Part shown: piece after piece, positions 17,394 through 28,379 of the stretch | How the letters are laid out: each line of letters opens with the position of its first letter | How positions within the stretch are numbered: position 1 is the first letter of the stretch | Source: an uncultured Dehalococcoidia bacterium | Lineage (GTDB): Bacteria; Chloroflexota; Dehalococcoidia; Lucifugimonadales; UBA3495 | Assembly: GCA_958296225.1 (NCBI GenBank) | Contig: OY282456.1 | Location: forward strand, 2,852,001-2,916,000 | Length of the DNA stretch: 64,000 nt | Direction of reading: 5' to 3' | Made by a program: the position numbers and the translations under genes | Notes under the pieces: model-generated | What the model saw: the letters and a program-made list of their open reading frames with translations, nothing else | What the model was told of the DNA's origin: nothing | Database searches by the model: none

Positions 17394-18440
17394 ATGGCAG
17401 AGATTTTGGGCCTCGGCCTCACCCACTACCCGCCTCTGATTGCGCCTGACGAGGATAAGCTTATCCCGCTGCGGCGAACCCTGCGGACTAACGACCGCAT
17501 TCCCGATGACCTGAAAAACCCCAGCAACTGGCCGGAACCGATGCGTGTTGAGTACGGCGAGGATGAGGGCTACGCCGCGGCGCTGGAGCACCGCGCCCGA
17601 CTGGTGGCCGGCTTCCGGCGCATCCGCGAGGAGCTGGACGCCTTCAATCCCGATTTCGTCGTCATCTGGGGCGATGACCAGTACGAAAACTTCCGGGAGG
17701 ACATCATCCCGCCCTTCTGCGTGCTGGCTTACGACGACTTCGACTGCCAGCCTTTCACCAACCGCGACGGTTCGGCGCGCCGCAACTACTGGCACGAGCC
17801 GGCGGAAAAGACCTTCCGGTATCGCGGCCACAAGGACGGCGCCCGCGCCCTGGTGGCCGGCATGATTGACCGGGGCGTGGATATGGCTTATGCCTACCAG
17901 CCACTGCACGAGCCGGGCCTGGGCCACGCCATCCTCAACACCCTGCTGTATCTGGACTATGACCGCAAGGGGTTTGACTATCCGGTAGTGCCCTTCCTGG
18001 TCAACTGCTACGGCAGCCGGGTCATCCGCAACAAGGGCGGCAGCACCGAATACTCTCCCGACCCCGACCCGCCCGGCCCGTCGCCCAGGCGCTGCATGGA
18101 AGTTGGCGCGGCGGCGGCCCAGGCCCTGCAGGAATCGCCCTGGCGCGTCGCCGTCATCGCTTCGTCCTCGTGGTCTCACGCCTTCCTGGTCGAGAAGAAC
18201 AACTGGCTGTGGCCGGACATTGAATCCGACCGCGCCCGTTTCGAGGAGCTGCAGGCTGGCGACTACCGGGCCTGGAGCCGCATCTCCACCGAGCAGGTAG
18301 AGGACGCCGGGCAGCAGGAATTGCTCAACTGGATGTGCCTGGCCGGAGCGATGGACACGCTGGACTACAAGCCGGAGATTCTGGACTACGTGGAGACCTA
18401 CGTGTTCAACTCCAACAAGTGCCTGGCGATTTTCAAGTAG
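17394..18440 (+). CDS. LigB-type class III extradiol dioxygenase family protein (copy 1)
   Basis: 348 residues from ATG 17394, chosen because it aligns exactly with the start of the paralogue at 18507; the upstream open frame is spurious. The fold is like the catalytic subunit of class III extradiol ring-cleavage dioxygenases. Candidate metal/active-site positions are His in GLGLTHYPPL, the VVIWGDDQYENF segment and His in SSSWSHAFL; the HEPGLGHAILNTLLYL and PVVPFLVNCYG segments are family-typical. Substrates are probably catechol-like aromatics, but this is not provable here. No clear Shine-Dalgarno site is seen. It lies next to decayed DNA and is followed 66 bases later by its paralogue. Confidence 0.85.
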   Translation: MAEILGLGLTHYPPLIAPDEDKLIPLRRTLRTNDRIPDDLKNPSNWPEPMRVEYGEDEGYAAALEHRARLVAGFRRIREELDAFNPDFVVIWGDDQYENFREDIIPPFCVLAYDDFDCQPFTNRDGSARRNYWHEPAEKTFRYRGHKDGARALVAGMIDRGVDMAYAYQPLHEPGLGHAILNTLLYLDYDRKGFDYPVVPFLVNCYGSRVIRNKGGSTEYSPDPDPPGPSPRRCMEVGAAAAQALQESPWRVAVIASSSWSHAFLVEKNNWLWPDIESDRARFEELQAGDYRAWSRISTEQVEDAGQQELLNWMCLAGAMDTLDYKPEILDYVETYVFNSNKCLAIFK

Positions 18441-18506
18441 CCGGCAAATTCGTCTAGCCGGCAAATCCGTCCGATGCAAAGACGCAGAGGCGCAAAGGAG
18501 GACAAT

Positions 18507-19553
18507 ATGGCAGAGCTGCTGGGACTGGGACTGACGCATTCGCCGTCGCTGATCCGGCCGGATGAGGATGGCGAATCGTCCCTGAAACGCACGCTGCGAA
18601 CCAACGACCGCGTGCCGGCCGAGCTGAAAAACCCCACCAACTGGCCGGAACCGATGCGCGTTGAGTTCGGCGAGGATGAGGGCTACGCCGCCGCCGTCCG
18701 CCTGCGGGAGCGCATGGTGGCCGGCTTCCGCAAGCTGCGCGCCGAGCTGGACGCTTTCAACCCGGACTTCGTGGTGATTTGGGGCGATGACCAGTACGAG
18801 AATTTCCGGGAGGACATCATCCCGCCCTTCTGCGTGCTGGCTTACGACGATTTCAACTGCCAGCCTTTCGGCAACGGCGACGGGCCGGCCCGCCGCAACG
18901 TGTGGGGAGAATCCGCCGCTACCGTGTTCCAGTACCGGGGCCACAAGGACGGCGCCCGGGCCCTGGTGTCCGGCATGATTGACCGGGGCGTGGATCTGGC
19001 CTACGCCTACCAGCCGCTGCACGAGCCCGGCCTGGGCCACGCCATCCTGAACACCCTGCTCTATCTGGACTATGACCGCAAGGGGTTTGACTATCCGGTA
19101 GTGCCCTTCCTGGTCAACTGCTACGGCAGCCGGGTCATCCGCAATAAAGGCGGCAGCGTGGAACAGTCGCCCGACCCGGACCCGCCCGGCCCGTCGCCCA
19201 GGCGCTGTATGCAGGTGGGCGCCGCCGCCGCGCAAGCCCTGCTGGAATCGCCGTGGCGCGTGGCGCTGATTGCGTCGTCCTCATGGTCGCACGCCTTTTT
19301 GACGGAAAAGCACTGGTGGCTCTATCCCGACATTGAGTCCGACCGCGCCCGGTTTGAGGAAATGAAATCGGGCGACTACCAGGCTTGGGGGCGCATCAGC
19401 ACGGCGCAGATTGAGGATGCCGGGCAGCAGGAGCTCCTGAACTGGGCCTGCCTGGTCGGCGCCGTGGACGCCCTGGGCTACCGGGCGGACATCGTGGATT
19501 GGTACGAAACCTATATCTTTAACTCCACCAAGTGCCTGGCGGTTTTCAAGTAG
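18507..19553 (+). CDS. LigB-type class III extradiol dioxygenase family protein (copy 2)
   Basis: 348 residues with a GGAGG site before ATG 18507. It is collinear with the preceding gene over the whole length with high identity (for example identical stretches through EDIIPPFCVLAYDDF and RKGFDYPVVPFLVNCYGSRV), so the pair arose by tandem duplication. Differences cluster around the central substrate-side region (NRDGSARRNYWHEPAEKTFRY versus NGDGPARRNVWGESAATVFQY), which fits substrate divergence. The His positions noted for copy 1 are kept. Function as a dioxygenase is inferred from the family. Confidence 0.87.
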   Translation: MAELLGLGLTHSPSLIRPDEDGESSLKRTLRTNDRVPAELKNPTNWPEPMRVEFGEDEGYAAAVRLRERMVAGFRKLRAELDAFNPDFVVIWGDDQYENFREDIIPPFCVLAYDDFNCQPFGNGDGPARRNVWGESAATVFQYRGHKDGARALVSGMIDRGVDLAYAYQPLHEPGLGHAILNTLLYLDYDRKGFDYPVVPFLVNCYGSRVIRNKGGSVEQSPDPDPPGPSPRRCMQVGAAAAQALLESPWRVALIASSSWSHAFLTEKHWWLYPDIESDRARFEEMKSGDYQAWGRISTAQIEDAGQQELLNWACLVGAVDALGYRADIVDWYETYIFNSTKCLAVFK

Positions 19554-19582
19554 CCGGGCCAATCCGCGCACGCGCACGTTGC

Positions 19583-19606
19583 AGGGGCGAATAATTATTC
19601 GCCCCT
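19583..19606. terminator. Perfect 24-bp palindrome between convergent genes
   Basis: AGGGGCGAATAA followed by its exact inverse (TTATTCGCCCCT) lies between the plus-strand dioxygenase and the minus-strand VapC gene. It is likely a bidirectional transcription terminator. Confidence 0.5.
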
Positions 19607-19631
19607 ATTGACTGCCAGGTAAAGGTCACAG

Positions 19632-20030
19632 TCAGGTAACAAAGCCCAAGCCGGCCGCCATATCACGCTGGTTGTGGTCCAGAGTGATGAACGCCAATCC
19701 GGTGCGCCGCGTCCGGGCGGCATACAGAGCGGTGGCGATGTGCCACAAATCGCCGCTGCGCAGGTAGCGCACCCGCAGGGCGGCGGCGATTTCGGGGCCG
19801 AGGGAGCGGTCGGGAAATACCCATAGGATGCGGGACAGCCGGCCGACGTCGAATTCCCGTCCCTCGCGCATAAAAGCTCCCCGCATTTCCGCCTTGAGCA
19901 GGTTTGACGAGAGCAGGGTGGTGAAGCCCGCCAGCCTACGTGCGATATACGGCCCGTCCTGCTCCTCAAAAGCAACGGCGAGCAGGGCTGACTCGTCAAC
20001 GTAGGCATCGGTCGGCGATTGCGACGTCAT
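19632..20030 (-). CDS. PIN-domain toxin (VapC type)
   Basis: 132 residues. PIN-domain ribonuclease features are an N-terminal Asp (AYVDESALLAVAF), Glu in LLSSNLLKAEMRGA, Asp in SGDLWHIATALYAA and the late FITLDHNQRDMAAGLGF. Such proteins cleave tRNA or rRNA and are restrained by the partner antitoxin. It begins six bases after the stop of the upstream small gene, giving a standard antitoxin-toxin order. Confidence 0.85.
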   Translation of the reverse strand: MTSQSPTDAYVDESALLAVAFEEQDGPYIARRLAGFTTLLSSNLLKAEMRGAFMREGREFDVGRLSRILWVFPDRSLGPEIAAALRVRYLRSGDLWHIATALYAARTRRTGLAFITLDHNQRDMAAGLGFVT

Positions 20031-20036
20031 CGGCTG

Positions 20037-20291
20037 CTAGCCCCGCTCTTTAAGGAACCGTTCCAAAGCGCCGGGGGGCACGGGCGGGTTAACCGGCGCA
20101 AATGGCTGCGGAGGACCATCGTATGCCGGCACCAAGATGCCCCGCGCGCGCAGCTCCTCAAACCATTCCGCGTTGGTCAAACCTTCAACATCCCGCAGTT
20201 CGTCAACCGTCAGGCGCGCGTAGGGGCGCGGCTGGTCCGGTGGAGTCGGCGGTATTGGCTCGCGCCTGGTTGGGGATTTCTTGGTACTCAT
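20037..20291 (-). CDS. Antitoxin-like partner of the PIN toxin
   Basis: 84 residues, proline-rich at both ends, with a central helical stretch (LTVDELRDVEGLTNAEWFEELRARG). It has no recognised DNA-binding fold, but its position directly before the PIN gene and its small acidic/proline-rich character fit an antitoxin. Confidence 0.6.
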   Translation of the reverse strand: MSTKKSPTRREPIPPTPPDQPRPYARLTVDELRDVEGLTNAEWFEELRARGILVPAYDGPPQPFAPVNPPVPPGALERFLKERG

Positions 20292-20400
20292 AATTCGCCG
20301 CCCTGGTCAGGCTGAGGTATCGGGGTTAAATATACCGGCGGCGCGGGGCGTTGGCAAAGCAGGAGCAACCTTTGTGGCTGCCCCTGCTGGCGCTGGCCGC

Positions 20401-22311
<1,911 letters not shown>

Positions 22312-22363
22312 TTAGCGGCAACCGTGGGGGTTGCTGCTCGGGCAGGTTTTGCGTTACGCGGGT

Positions 22364-23863
22364 TCAGTCGTCCCCCGGCGCCGGCTCGTCAATCAGCCGG
22401 ACGTTGGAGTTCAGGACGGCGAAGTTGTACTGCTGCTGCGGCGCGGCCAGCCGCATCCCCCATACCACCACGGCGGAAATCGCCGACGATACCACCAGGG
22501 CCGAAGCGAAGGCGAAAAACATCTGCCCGCCAAAGGGAGCGGTCAGCGCCCAGGGCGAAAGCAGGTCGGGCTTGGGGTAGAACAGCGCGCCGATGATGAT
22601 GCCGGCCCCCCCGGCCAGCAGCACCGCCCAGCCGGGCATCCGCCTGGAGTACAGGCCGATGAGCATCGGCACGGCGATGGCCGCGCCCAGCAGGTCGGCA
22701 ATCAGGAACACGTAAAGCACGCTGAACCCCTGGGAGGCGACGATGATGGCCGGTATGGCCACAATCACCGTAACCGCCCGCGCCAGGGTCATCAGCGCGC
22801 CGCGCTGCATCCCTACGCCGGACAGGTCGGCGGCCATTCCGCTGGCCAGGCCGTTCATCAGCGTGTCCAGCGTACTCATCGCCAGCATCAGCGCGCAGAC
22901 CAGCAGCAGAAAGTGCATCCACAGCGGGAACACGTCGGCGGCCAAAGCGAACAGGGCCGCCGCCACCTGGGGATACTGGAACGGCCCCACCGAGCCGCTG
23001 CCCACCGCCGCGATGCCGGCCATTCCCATCAGAAAGGTTATCGGTATGGCCAGGGCCGCCGCGCCCCACAGGCTGCGGTGCAGCGCCCGCTGGCTCTCCA
23101 CCGTATAGACCCGCTGCCACATTCCCGGATGAAAGGCGTTGGAGGCGATGATGCCGATTACCAGCACGATGGCAAAGTAGTAGCTGCCCGACGACTTGAC
23201 CGACAGCAGGCCGGCCTGCCCGGCGGCGCTCCAGACCCCCGCGCCGTTCACCAGAACCGCGGCCACGACGACCAGCAGCAGCAGGACGGGTATCAGCACC
23301 CAGAACTGAATCCGGTCGGTGTAGATGGACACCCGCAGGCCGCCGTAGGCCGTGTAGGCGATTACCACCACGCCCACGGCCACGGCCGTGGCCCAGGCCG
23401 GCGAGCCGGTGAGGATGCTCACCGCCGCCGTGATGGCCGTCATCTCCGCCGTGATGAATATGCCGATGACAAAGATGATGACCACGAAAATGGCGACGAA
23501 GGGAACGATTCCGAAACGGTGCCGCACGTATTCGGTGACGGTGTGGCCGTTGGGCATCAGCCGCCGGATGCGCGGGCCGACGAACATAAACATCACCGGA
23601 ATGCCCGCAATGCCCAGCGCATAGCCCACCAGCGCGATGATGCCGAAGTTGGCCCCCGTCTCGCCGGGGCTGAGCAGCACCCAGGTGCCGAACATTGACG
23701 CTACCAGCGTGGCGACGCCCACGTTGGCCGGCGCGTGGTTGCGGGAAATGGTGTAGTCCTCCACACTCTGCCGCCGTCGCCGCCAGGCGTAGGCCATGCC
23801 CAGAACGAGAAACACGGCGCAGGCGATAACCAGCGTGGCGATTCCGATGGTAGTGTCCAGCAT
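22364..23863 (-). CDS. Sodium:solute symporter, TPP-controlled
   Basis: 499 residues, a multi-helix SSS-family (sodium/solute symporter) protein with about 13 hydrophobic segments. The N-terminus is MLDTTIGIATLVIACAVFLVLG, and family-like segments GNGHTVTEYVRHRFG, TAYGGLRVSIYTDRIQFW and FHPGMWQRVYTV are present. It is the first gene after the TPP riboswitch and is followed by thiC, so it probably imports thiamine, a pyrimidine precursor or a related compound. This substrate inference rests on regulation alone. Confidence 0.88.
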   Translation of the reverse strand: MLDTTIGIATLVIACAVFLVLGMAYAWRRRRQSVEDYTISRNHAPANVGVATLVASMFGTWVLLSPGETGANFGIIALVGYALGIAGIPVMFMFVGPRIRRLMPNGHTVTEYVRHRFGIVPFVAIFVVIIFVIGIFITAEMTAITAAVSILTGSPAWATAVAVGVVVIAYTAYGGLRVSIYTDRIQFWVLIPVLLLLVVVAAVLVNGAGVWSAAGQAGLLSVKSSGSYYFAIVLVIGIIASNAFHPGMWQRVYTVESQRALHRSLWGAAALAIPITFLMGMAGIAAVGSGSVGPFQYPQVAAALFALAADVFPLWMHFLLLVCALMLAMSTLDTLMNGLASGMAADLSGVGMQRGALMTLARAVTVIVAIPAIIVASQGFSVLYVFLIADLLGAAIAVPMLIGLYSRRMPGWAVLLAGGAGIIIGALFYPKPDLLSPWALTAPFGGQMFFAFASALVVSSAISAVVVWGMRLAAPQQQYNFAVLNSNVRLIDEPAPGDD

Positions 23864-23909
23864 AAAGTTACTCCCTGCGGCCCCGGCCGCCGGCGGCCTG
23901 TGGACAACG

Positions 23910-23939
23910 AAAAAACCGCCAGATTTTCAACTCTGACGG
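23910..23939 (-). terminator. Intrinsic terminator of the TPP riboswitch expression platform
   Basis: The minus strand gives CCGTCAGA, a loop and TCTGGCGG followed by TTTTTT (23910-23915). It sits between the riboswitch aptamer and the symporter start, fitting termination when TPP is bound. Confidence 0.85.
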
Positions 23940-23956
23940 CAATCGTGTCGCAATTC

Positions 23957-24048
23957 CAATCCCTACGCCGGCATTACCCGGGTCAGGTGCAACGGTCGGC
24001 GGCTGTTACGGCCACCCTCTCAGCCCGGCATAACCAAGCTCCCGCCAG
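23957..24048 (-). promoter_or_regulatory. TPP riboswitch (THI element)
   Basis: The minus strand holds the conserved GGGCTGAGAGGG (24015-24026), then ACCTGACCCGGGTAATGCCG and GGCGTAGGGA (23961-23988). These are the hallmark parts of the thiamine-pyrophosphate aptamer. It precedes the symporter-thiC operon and is followed by an intrinsic terminator. Confidence 0.97.
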
Positions 24049-24115
24049 AAATCTATTCGGTTGTGTCGGGAGGATAGCACGGCGCGCCGGGTTGGTCAAC
24101 CCGTCCGCTGGGCAA

Positions 24116-24238
24116 GGTAGCGTTGCAATTTAGGTGGTTTAACATTCGGAACGGTAGGGGCGACCTCATGAGTCGTGCCTATGCCCGCCGTCAAAACGAC
24201 GGTATAGCGCCTCAAACCACCGAAAACGAAACGCTACC
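24116..24238. mobile_element. MITE1 (123 bp)
   Basis: It starts GGTAGCGTTGCAATTTAGG and ends AACGAAACGCTACC. The ends are inverted repeats of the type found on the IS at 9179-10254, and 9-bp direct repeats flank it. It has no coding capacity, so it depends on a transposase supplied in trans. Confidence 0.85.
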
Positions 24239-24247
24239 GCTGGGCAA

Positions 24248-24369
24248 GGTAGCGTTCCGTTTTAGGTGGTTTGGTTATTCCCCATTCCCGCTTTTGCGGG
24301 AATCCAGGAATGGCAAGAGTGGCATCCCTGGCTTTGAAATGCCCCGACCACCTGAAACGGAACGCTATT
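24248..24369. mobile_element. MITE2 (122 bp)
   Basis: Terminal repeats GGTAGCGTTCCGTTTTAGGT and ACCTGAAACGGAACGCTATT face inward, and the element is flanked by GCTGGGCAA on both sides. Subterminal sequences match element A (8395-9170), which carries RNA copy A. It is non-coding. Confidence 0.88.
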
Positions 24370-24577
24370 GCTGGGCAAGGTAGGGCGGCGGCGAGTCAAG
24401 GCCGGGAGTTACGAATTTACAGGGATGGACAGGATTTTACTGATTGCGCTTTACGGATTCGGGCGCAAGCGGGGTTCGGGCAGGTTGGGAATGGCGGCTC
24501 CTTGGGCTTTGGTGCGTTGGGGATTTGGGGTGCGATGTCAGGCGATGGGTGCGATGTCGGGCGAAAGGTTTGCGGTG

Positions 24578-24800
24578 GACCGGGTTTCAGGGATTATCAG
24601 CCCTACGGCCGGAGGTTTTGCGCTGGGGTTTTTAGCCCGGTATTTTCCATGCCCGAAGCATGGGGCGCTGTGGCTGACGCCGTGGCCGAAGCGACTACGC
24701 CGGTTAATGAGAGCGGCGACAGTCTCAACGAGCCGGTAGCGACTTGGATGCTGAAAGCGGCCGTGATTACCTGAAACCCGGTCGGGGTTTTGCTTTTGCC
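24578..24800 (-). ncRNA. Structured RNA copy C (new family candidate)
   Basis: On the minus strand GACCGGGTTTCAGG (24770-24783) pairs perfectly with CCTGAAACCCGGTC (24578-24591), enclosing about 180 bases. Inside are the hairpin CCATGC-TTCGG-GCATGG, an inner TCAGC/GCTGA stem, a CGCT/AGCG stem, and the CCT-loop-AGG hairpin presenting CCGGCCGT. The 3' block matches copies A and B. A promoter lies at 24811-24840. Downstream is CCAAGGAG with ATT at the place of ATG. Direct repeats at about 24416-24460 and 24849-24891 bracket the unit. Confidence 0.6.
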
Positions 24801-24810
24801 TGACCTGGCT

Positions 24811-24840
24811 ATGATAGCACGGGAGTTCTGGCGGGCGCAA
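24811..24840 (-). promoter_or_regulatory. Promoter of RNA copy C
   Basis: Minus-strand TTGCGC (24835-24840), an 18-base spacer and TATCAT (24811-24816). The same hexamers and spacing occur at copy D. Confidence 0.55.
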
Positions 24841-24899
24841 GGGACAGTTTTACAGGGATAGACAGAATTTTTGGATTGCGCTTTGCCGGATACACAACC

Positions 24900-27800
24900 C
24901 TACCCGCGGGCAATTACCTCGGGCAACTGCCCCATCAATTCCGGCAGGTTCGTTATCCGCCGGGCCTGGTCAATCTGCACGAACAGGAACTGCACGTCCT
25001 TTACCGTCCGGCCCGTGGCCTGCGTCACGGCGGCGGCGTAGGCCGCTCCCTGCCACTGGTAGCGGGCCAGCTTATCCTGCACTGCGGCCTCCGTGGGTAC
25101 ATAATCCGATTTATAGTCCAGGATGACCAGCCGGTCGTCGTCATCCTGGTACAGCAGGTCGATGATGCCCTCAATGACTACCGGGCCCCGCGGCGTCTCG
25201 ATGCGGGCCGCCACCGGAATCTCTGCCCACAGACGCGGCGCGCGCAGGCCGGCGACCACTGCCGGGTTGCGCAGCGCGCGTTGCGCCAGCCGGGCAATCT
25301 CGCTGCGGCGGGGCTTTACGCCTTCGGCAGCGGCGTGCTGCTCGGCCAGCCCTTCAACCGTATCGTCCCATTGCGCCAGAAAAGTATCGGGTTCGGCAGC
25401 GCCGGGCAGCGGGAGTTGCGGCGACATCAGGCCCACGGTTTCCTGCAACACGGCGTGGAGGGCGCTGCCGAAGGCGGTGCCGCCCCGGCCGGTGCGCCAC
25501 GGCTGTTCGGCGTCTGGTTCGGCATCCTTGTTTTCGACAGCCGCGAGGGATTCCGGCGCGCCGCGTTGGGCGAGCCAGGTCGGGGTTACGGCCTGGGGCA
25601 GCGACCGCTTTCGGATGGAGCCGTCGCGCTGATTTTGCCAGGAATCAAGGTCATAGGACATAGCCGGCTGGCCGGTGGCGGCGCCGGCGGCCAGCATCGC
25701 AACCACCGGGTCGGCGGCCACGGCAACCTCGGAATGGGGCAGGCTGTGGCGTTGGTCCAGGATAGCGCCGATGACTGCGTTGGGAGGACTGCCGTTGCTT
25801 TGGTACCTGTGGTAAAGGCTCACCAGCAGATGGTCCCGGGCCCGCGTGGCGGCGACGTAAGCCAGGCGGGTTTCCTCCGCCACACGATGCCGCTCTTCCA
25901 TAGCCGCGATGTCTTCATAGCCGAGCGTTTGTACCCGCGTTTCGCCGCTGCCCACGGAAACTTGCATCGTTCCGGTATCGGTGTCGAACAACGCGGCGGC
26001 GGGGCTGCGCCGGGGCACAGAATCCAGGCCCAGCATGATTACGATGGGAAACTCCAGTCCCTTGGCGGCGTGCATGGTCATTATGCGAACTGCGTCGTCG
26101 TCGGTTTCGGGGACGGCCAGCTCGGCGATGCGGGCAGATTCTGCCTGCTGCGTCTCGGCCCAGTGGAGGAACCGGCGCAGATTCCAGGATGACTGCGCGC
26201 TGGCGGATTCAAGACTGCGGGCTTGCTCAATAAGGAACTGGCGGCGGCGCCATACTTCCCGGGGACGATACTCGGCCAAATCCAGCTCTTCCAGACGCCG
26301 TTCGCGCACAAATTTGCTAACCAGGCGCGATACGGTCAGCTCATGCCGGCACAGATGATACTCGCGGAGTTTTGCCATGCCATGCGGCACGGAGTGCGCT
26401 GCGGGGGCGTTGTCCATTGCGTCAGAGAGGTAGTTCCAGGAACCGCCGGCTTCTCGCCAGTTCAGGAGGTCCAGGTCGGAGCAGGCGAAGGCCGGGGAAC
26501 GCAGGGCCGCCACCACGGATACCGCGTCGAACGGGTCGTCGATGGCGCGGAGGCAATTCAACAGGTCTTGCACTTCCTGCGTGTCAAACAGCAATGAACC
26601 GCCCTCAATCCGATGCGGAATGCCGGCATCCTCCAGGCCGCGCTCCAGAATCCGCAGGCCGGTGCGGGAGCGAATCAGGATGCACACGTCGCCGAGGCTG
26701 GCCGGACGGAGGCGCCGGCCAGCCTGGTCGTACACGTTGAGCCTTGCGCCGCCGTCGGTGGCGTAAGCGACTACCAGGTTGGCGACGTGCCGGGCCTGCT
26801 GCCGGCGCACTGCGCTGGCGTTGGCCGCCAGCGACTCGCCGAATACCTGCACCGAACCCAGGCCCTTATGCTGGATGCCGGCGTGAGGGAACAGCCGGAT
26901 GTAGTCAGCCTGCACCGGATGCGCTGCGTCACCGGTCGTCATCAGACCGGGGAACAGGCGGTTGACCCAATCCAGCACCGGGTTTTGCGAGCGGCGGTTT
27001 TCGGTGAGCGCCAGCCGCTGCAACCGGCCGGCGGCCTTGACCCGGTTGACCACTTGCAGGTCGGCGCGGCGGAATCGGTAGATGGACTGCTGAGCGTCGC
27101 CCACCAGGAACAGACGGCCCGGCTGCAGGGGCAACGTTTCCCAGGGCTGCTCGCCAGTGGCGGCGGCGGCGAGATAAAAACCGATTTCCGCCTGCAGCGG
27201 GTCGGTGTCCTGAAACTCGTCAATCAGAATATGGGTATAGCGGCCTTGCAAATACTGTCGCGCGTCGTCGCTGCGCAGCAAGTCCCGCGCCCACACCAGC
27301 AGGTCATCGAAGGTTGCCACGCCGTCGGCTTTGCGGTCTTGCTCATAGTCCACGGCGAATTGCTGGCGGAGGTTATGCAGCAGGGGATGCAACATGGGAT
27401 ACAGCGAAGCCGTTTTCACTGCCTGCTGGAATGCTCGCCCAATTCCCCGGAACTCGGCCCTGATGGCCACGGTGGGGCGATTCCAGTTAGCCGCGATGCC
27501 GACACTGCGCGTGTGATCCACCACGGCGCCGGCGGCCAACGCATTGGCCGCATCCACTGGGTCGCCGGCCGCGTCCGCCACGGCCTGGACGGTTGCGATT
27601 GCGCCGCTCAGTTGCTCAAACAGCCGGTCAGCGTGGTTAGTGCACTCTGCCGCCAGTTCTTGCAGCCTTTCCAGCGCGTTCCGGGCGACGGTGGGCAAGT
27701 CAGCGTCGGCGAAGCAGTCCTCGTTGCGGAGCCGGTAGTAGTTCGTGCTGAAAGCCAGGGCGAGCGTTCGCCAGCGCGGTATGCCGATTCCGGCGGCAAG

Positions 27801-28379
27801 CCAGTACCGGAGAGCATTTTGCAACGCCGGGTCAACGGTATCGCCGGCGCCCAGCGCCCATTCCAGCCAGGCATCCCACCGCTGGGCAAAGTTTTGCGAT
27901 GCGTCCAGCTCATCCCACTGAGTCCAGCCGGGCGGCAGGCCGACGTCCAGGGGACGCTCCCGGAGCAGTTGGGCGGCGAAACTGTGGATAGTCTGAATGG
28001 ATGCCCGGTCAAGTTCCTGCCGGGCCTGGGCCAGGCGTTCCTGCTCGGCGCCGGTCAGGGGAAACAGCAAGTCGTTGGCATTATCGGGATGCGACGAGTC
28101 CAGCAGCTGCTCCAGGCGGGAGCGTATGCGCTCGGACAGCTCAGCCGCCGCCGCTTCGGTAAAGGTGATGGCGACTATGTTTGCCATCCCGACGCCGGAT
28201 TTCACCAGCGCCACCACCCGGCTGACCAGGGCGTAGGTTTTGCCGGTGCCCGCGCCGGCCTCGACCAGAAAGTTGGCGTCCAGTTCCCTGGCGAGGCGCA
28301 GCGTGGCGTCCGCCGTGGCTTGAGCGTTCGGTTTGGCGGCAGTCACATTATCCGTCCCGGCTGTCATCGTTACCATCAT
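24900..28379 (-). CDS. AddA/RecB-like UvrD-type helicase-nuclease
   Basis: 1159 residues. The N-terminal Walker A is VEAGAGTGKTYALVSRVV, the Q-loop/motif Ia region is NIVAITFTEAAAAELSERI, motif II is ILIDEFQDTDPLQ, and motif VI-like is AYVAATRARDHLLVSL. The C-terminal RecB-type nuclease is marked by GIIDLLYQDDDDRLVILDYKSDY. It probably forms a heterodimer with the upstream AddB-like protein to process double-strand DNA ends for recombination. Its start overlaps the AddB gene by about 30 bases, implying coupled translation. The exact AddA identity is inferred from domain order. Confidence 0.9.
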   Translation of the reverse strand: MMVTMTAGTDNVTAAKPNAQATADATLRLARELDANFLVEAGAGTGKTYALVSRVVALVKSGVGMANIVAITFTEAAAAELSERIRSRLEQLLDSSHPDNANDLLFPLTGAEQERLAQARQELDRASIQTIHSFAAQLLRERPLDVGLPPGWTQWDELDASQNFAQRWDAWLEWALGAGDTVDPALQNALRYWLAAGIGIPRWRTLALAFSTNYYRLRNEDCFADADLPTVARNALERLQELAAECTNHADRLFEQLSGAIATVQAVADAAGDPVDAANALAAGAVVDHTRSVGIAANWNRPTVAIRAEFRGIGRAFQQAVKTASLYPMLHPLLHNLRQQFAVDYEQDRKADGVATFDDLLVWARDLLRSDDARQYLQGRYTHILIDEFQDTDPLQAEIGFYLAAAATGEQPWETLPLQPGRLFLVGDAQQSIYRFRRADLQVVNRVKAAGRLQRLALTENRRSQNPVLDWVNRLFPGLMTTGDAAHPVQADYIRLFPHAGIQHKGLGSVQVFGESLAANASAVRRQQARHVANLVVAYATDGGARLNVYDQAGRRLRPASLGDVCILIRSRTGLRILERGLEDAGIPHRIEGGSLLFDTQEVQDLLNCLRAIDDPFDAVSVVAALRSPAFACSDLDLLNWREAGGSWNYLSDAMDNAPAAHSVPHGMAKLREYHLCRHELTVSRLVSKFVRERRLEELDLAEYRPREVWRRRQFLIEQARSLESASAQSSWNLRRFLHWAETQQAESARIAELAVPETDDDAVRIMTMHAAKGLEFPIVIMLGLDSVPRRSPAAALFDTDTGTMQVSVGSGETRVQTLGYEDIAAMEERHRVAEETRLAYVAATRARDHLLVSLYHRYQSNGSPPNAVIGAILDQRHSLPHSEVAVAADPVVAMLAAGAATGQPAMSYDLDSWQNQRDGSIRKRSLPQAVTPTWLAQRGAPESLAAVENKDAEPDAEQPWRTGRGGTAFGSALHAVLQETVGLMSPQLPLPGAAEPDTFLAQWDDTVEGLAEQHAAAEGVKPRRSEIARLAQRALRNPAVVAGLRAPRLWAEIPVAARIETPRGPVVIEGIIDLLYQDDDDRLVILDYKSDYVPTEAAVQDKLARYQWQGAAYAAAVTQATGRTVKDVQFLFVQIDQARRITNLPELMGQLPEVIARG

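Larger units (their letters stand above)
24107..24378. repeat. Three copies of a 9-bp target duplication
   Basis: GCTGGGCAA occurs at 24107-24115, 24239-24247 and 24370-24378, flanking and separating two MITEs. This is direct evidence of 9-bp target duplication by the TIR family. Confidence 0.9.

Noticed and set aside
17367..19235. 622-residue minus-strand ORF opposite the dioxygenases
   Set aside because: It is the complement of two clearly homologous plus-strand genes; its apparent internal repeat only mirrors their duplication.
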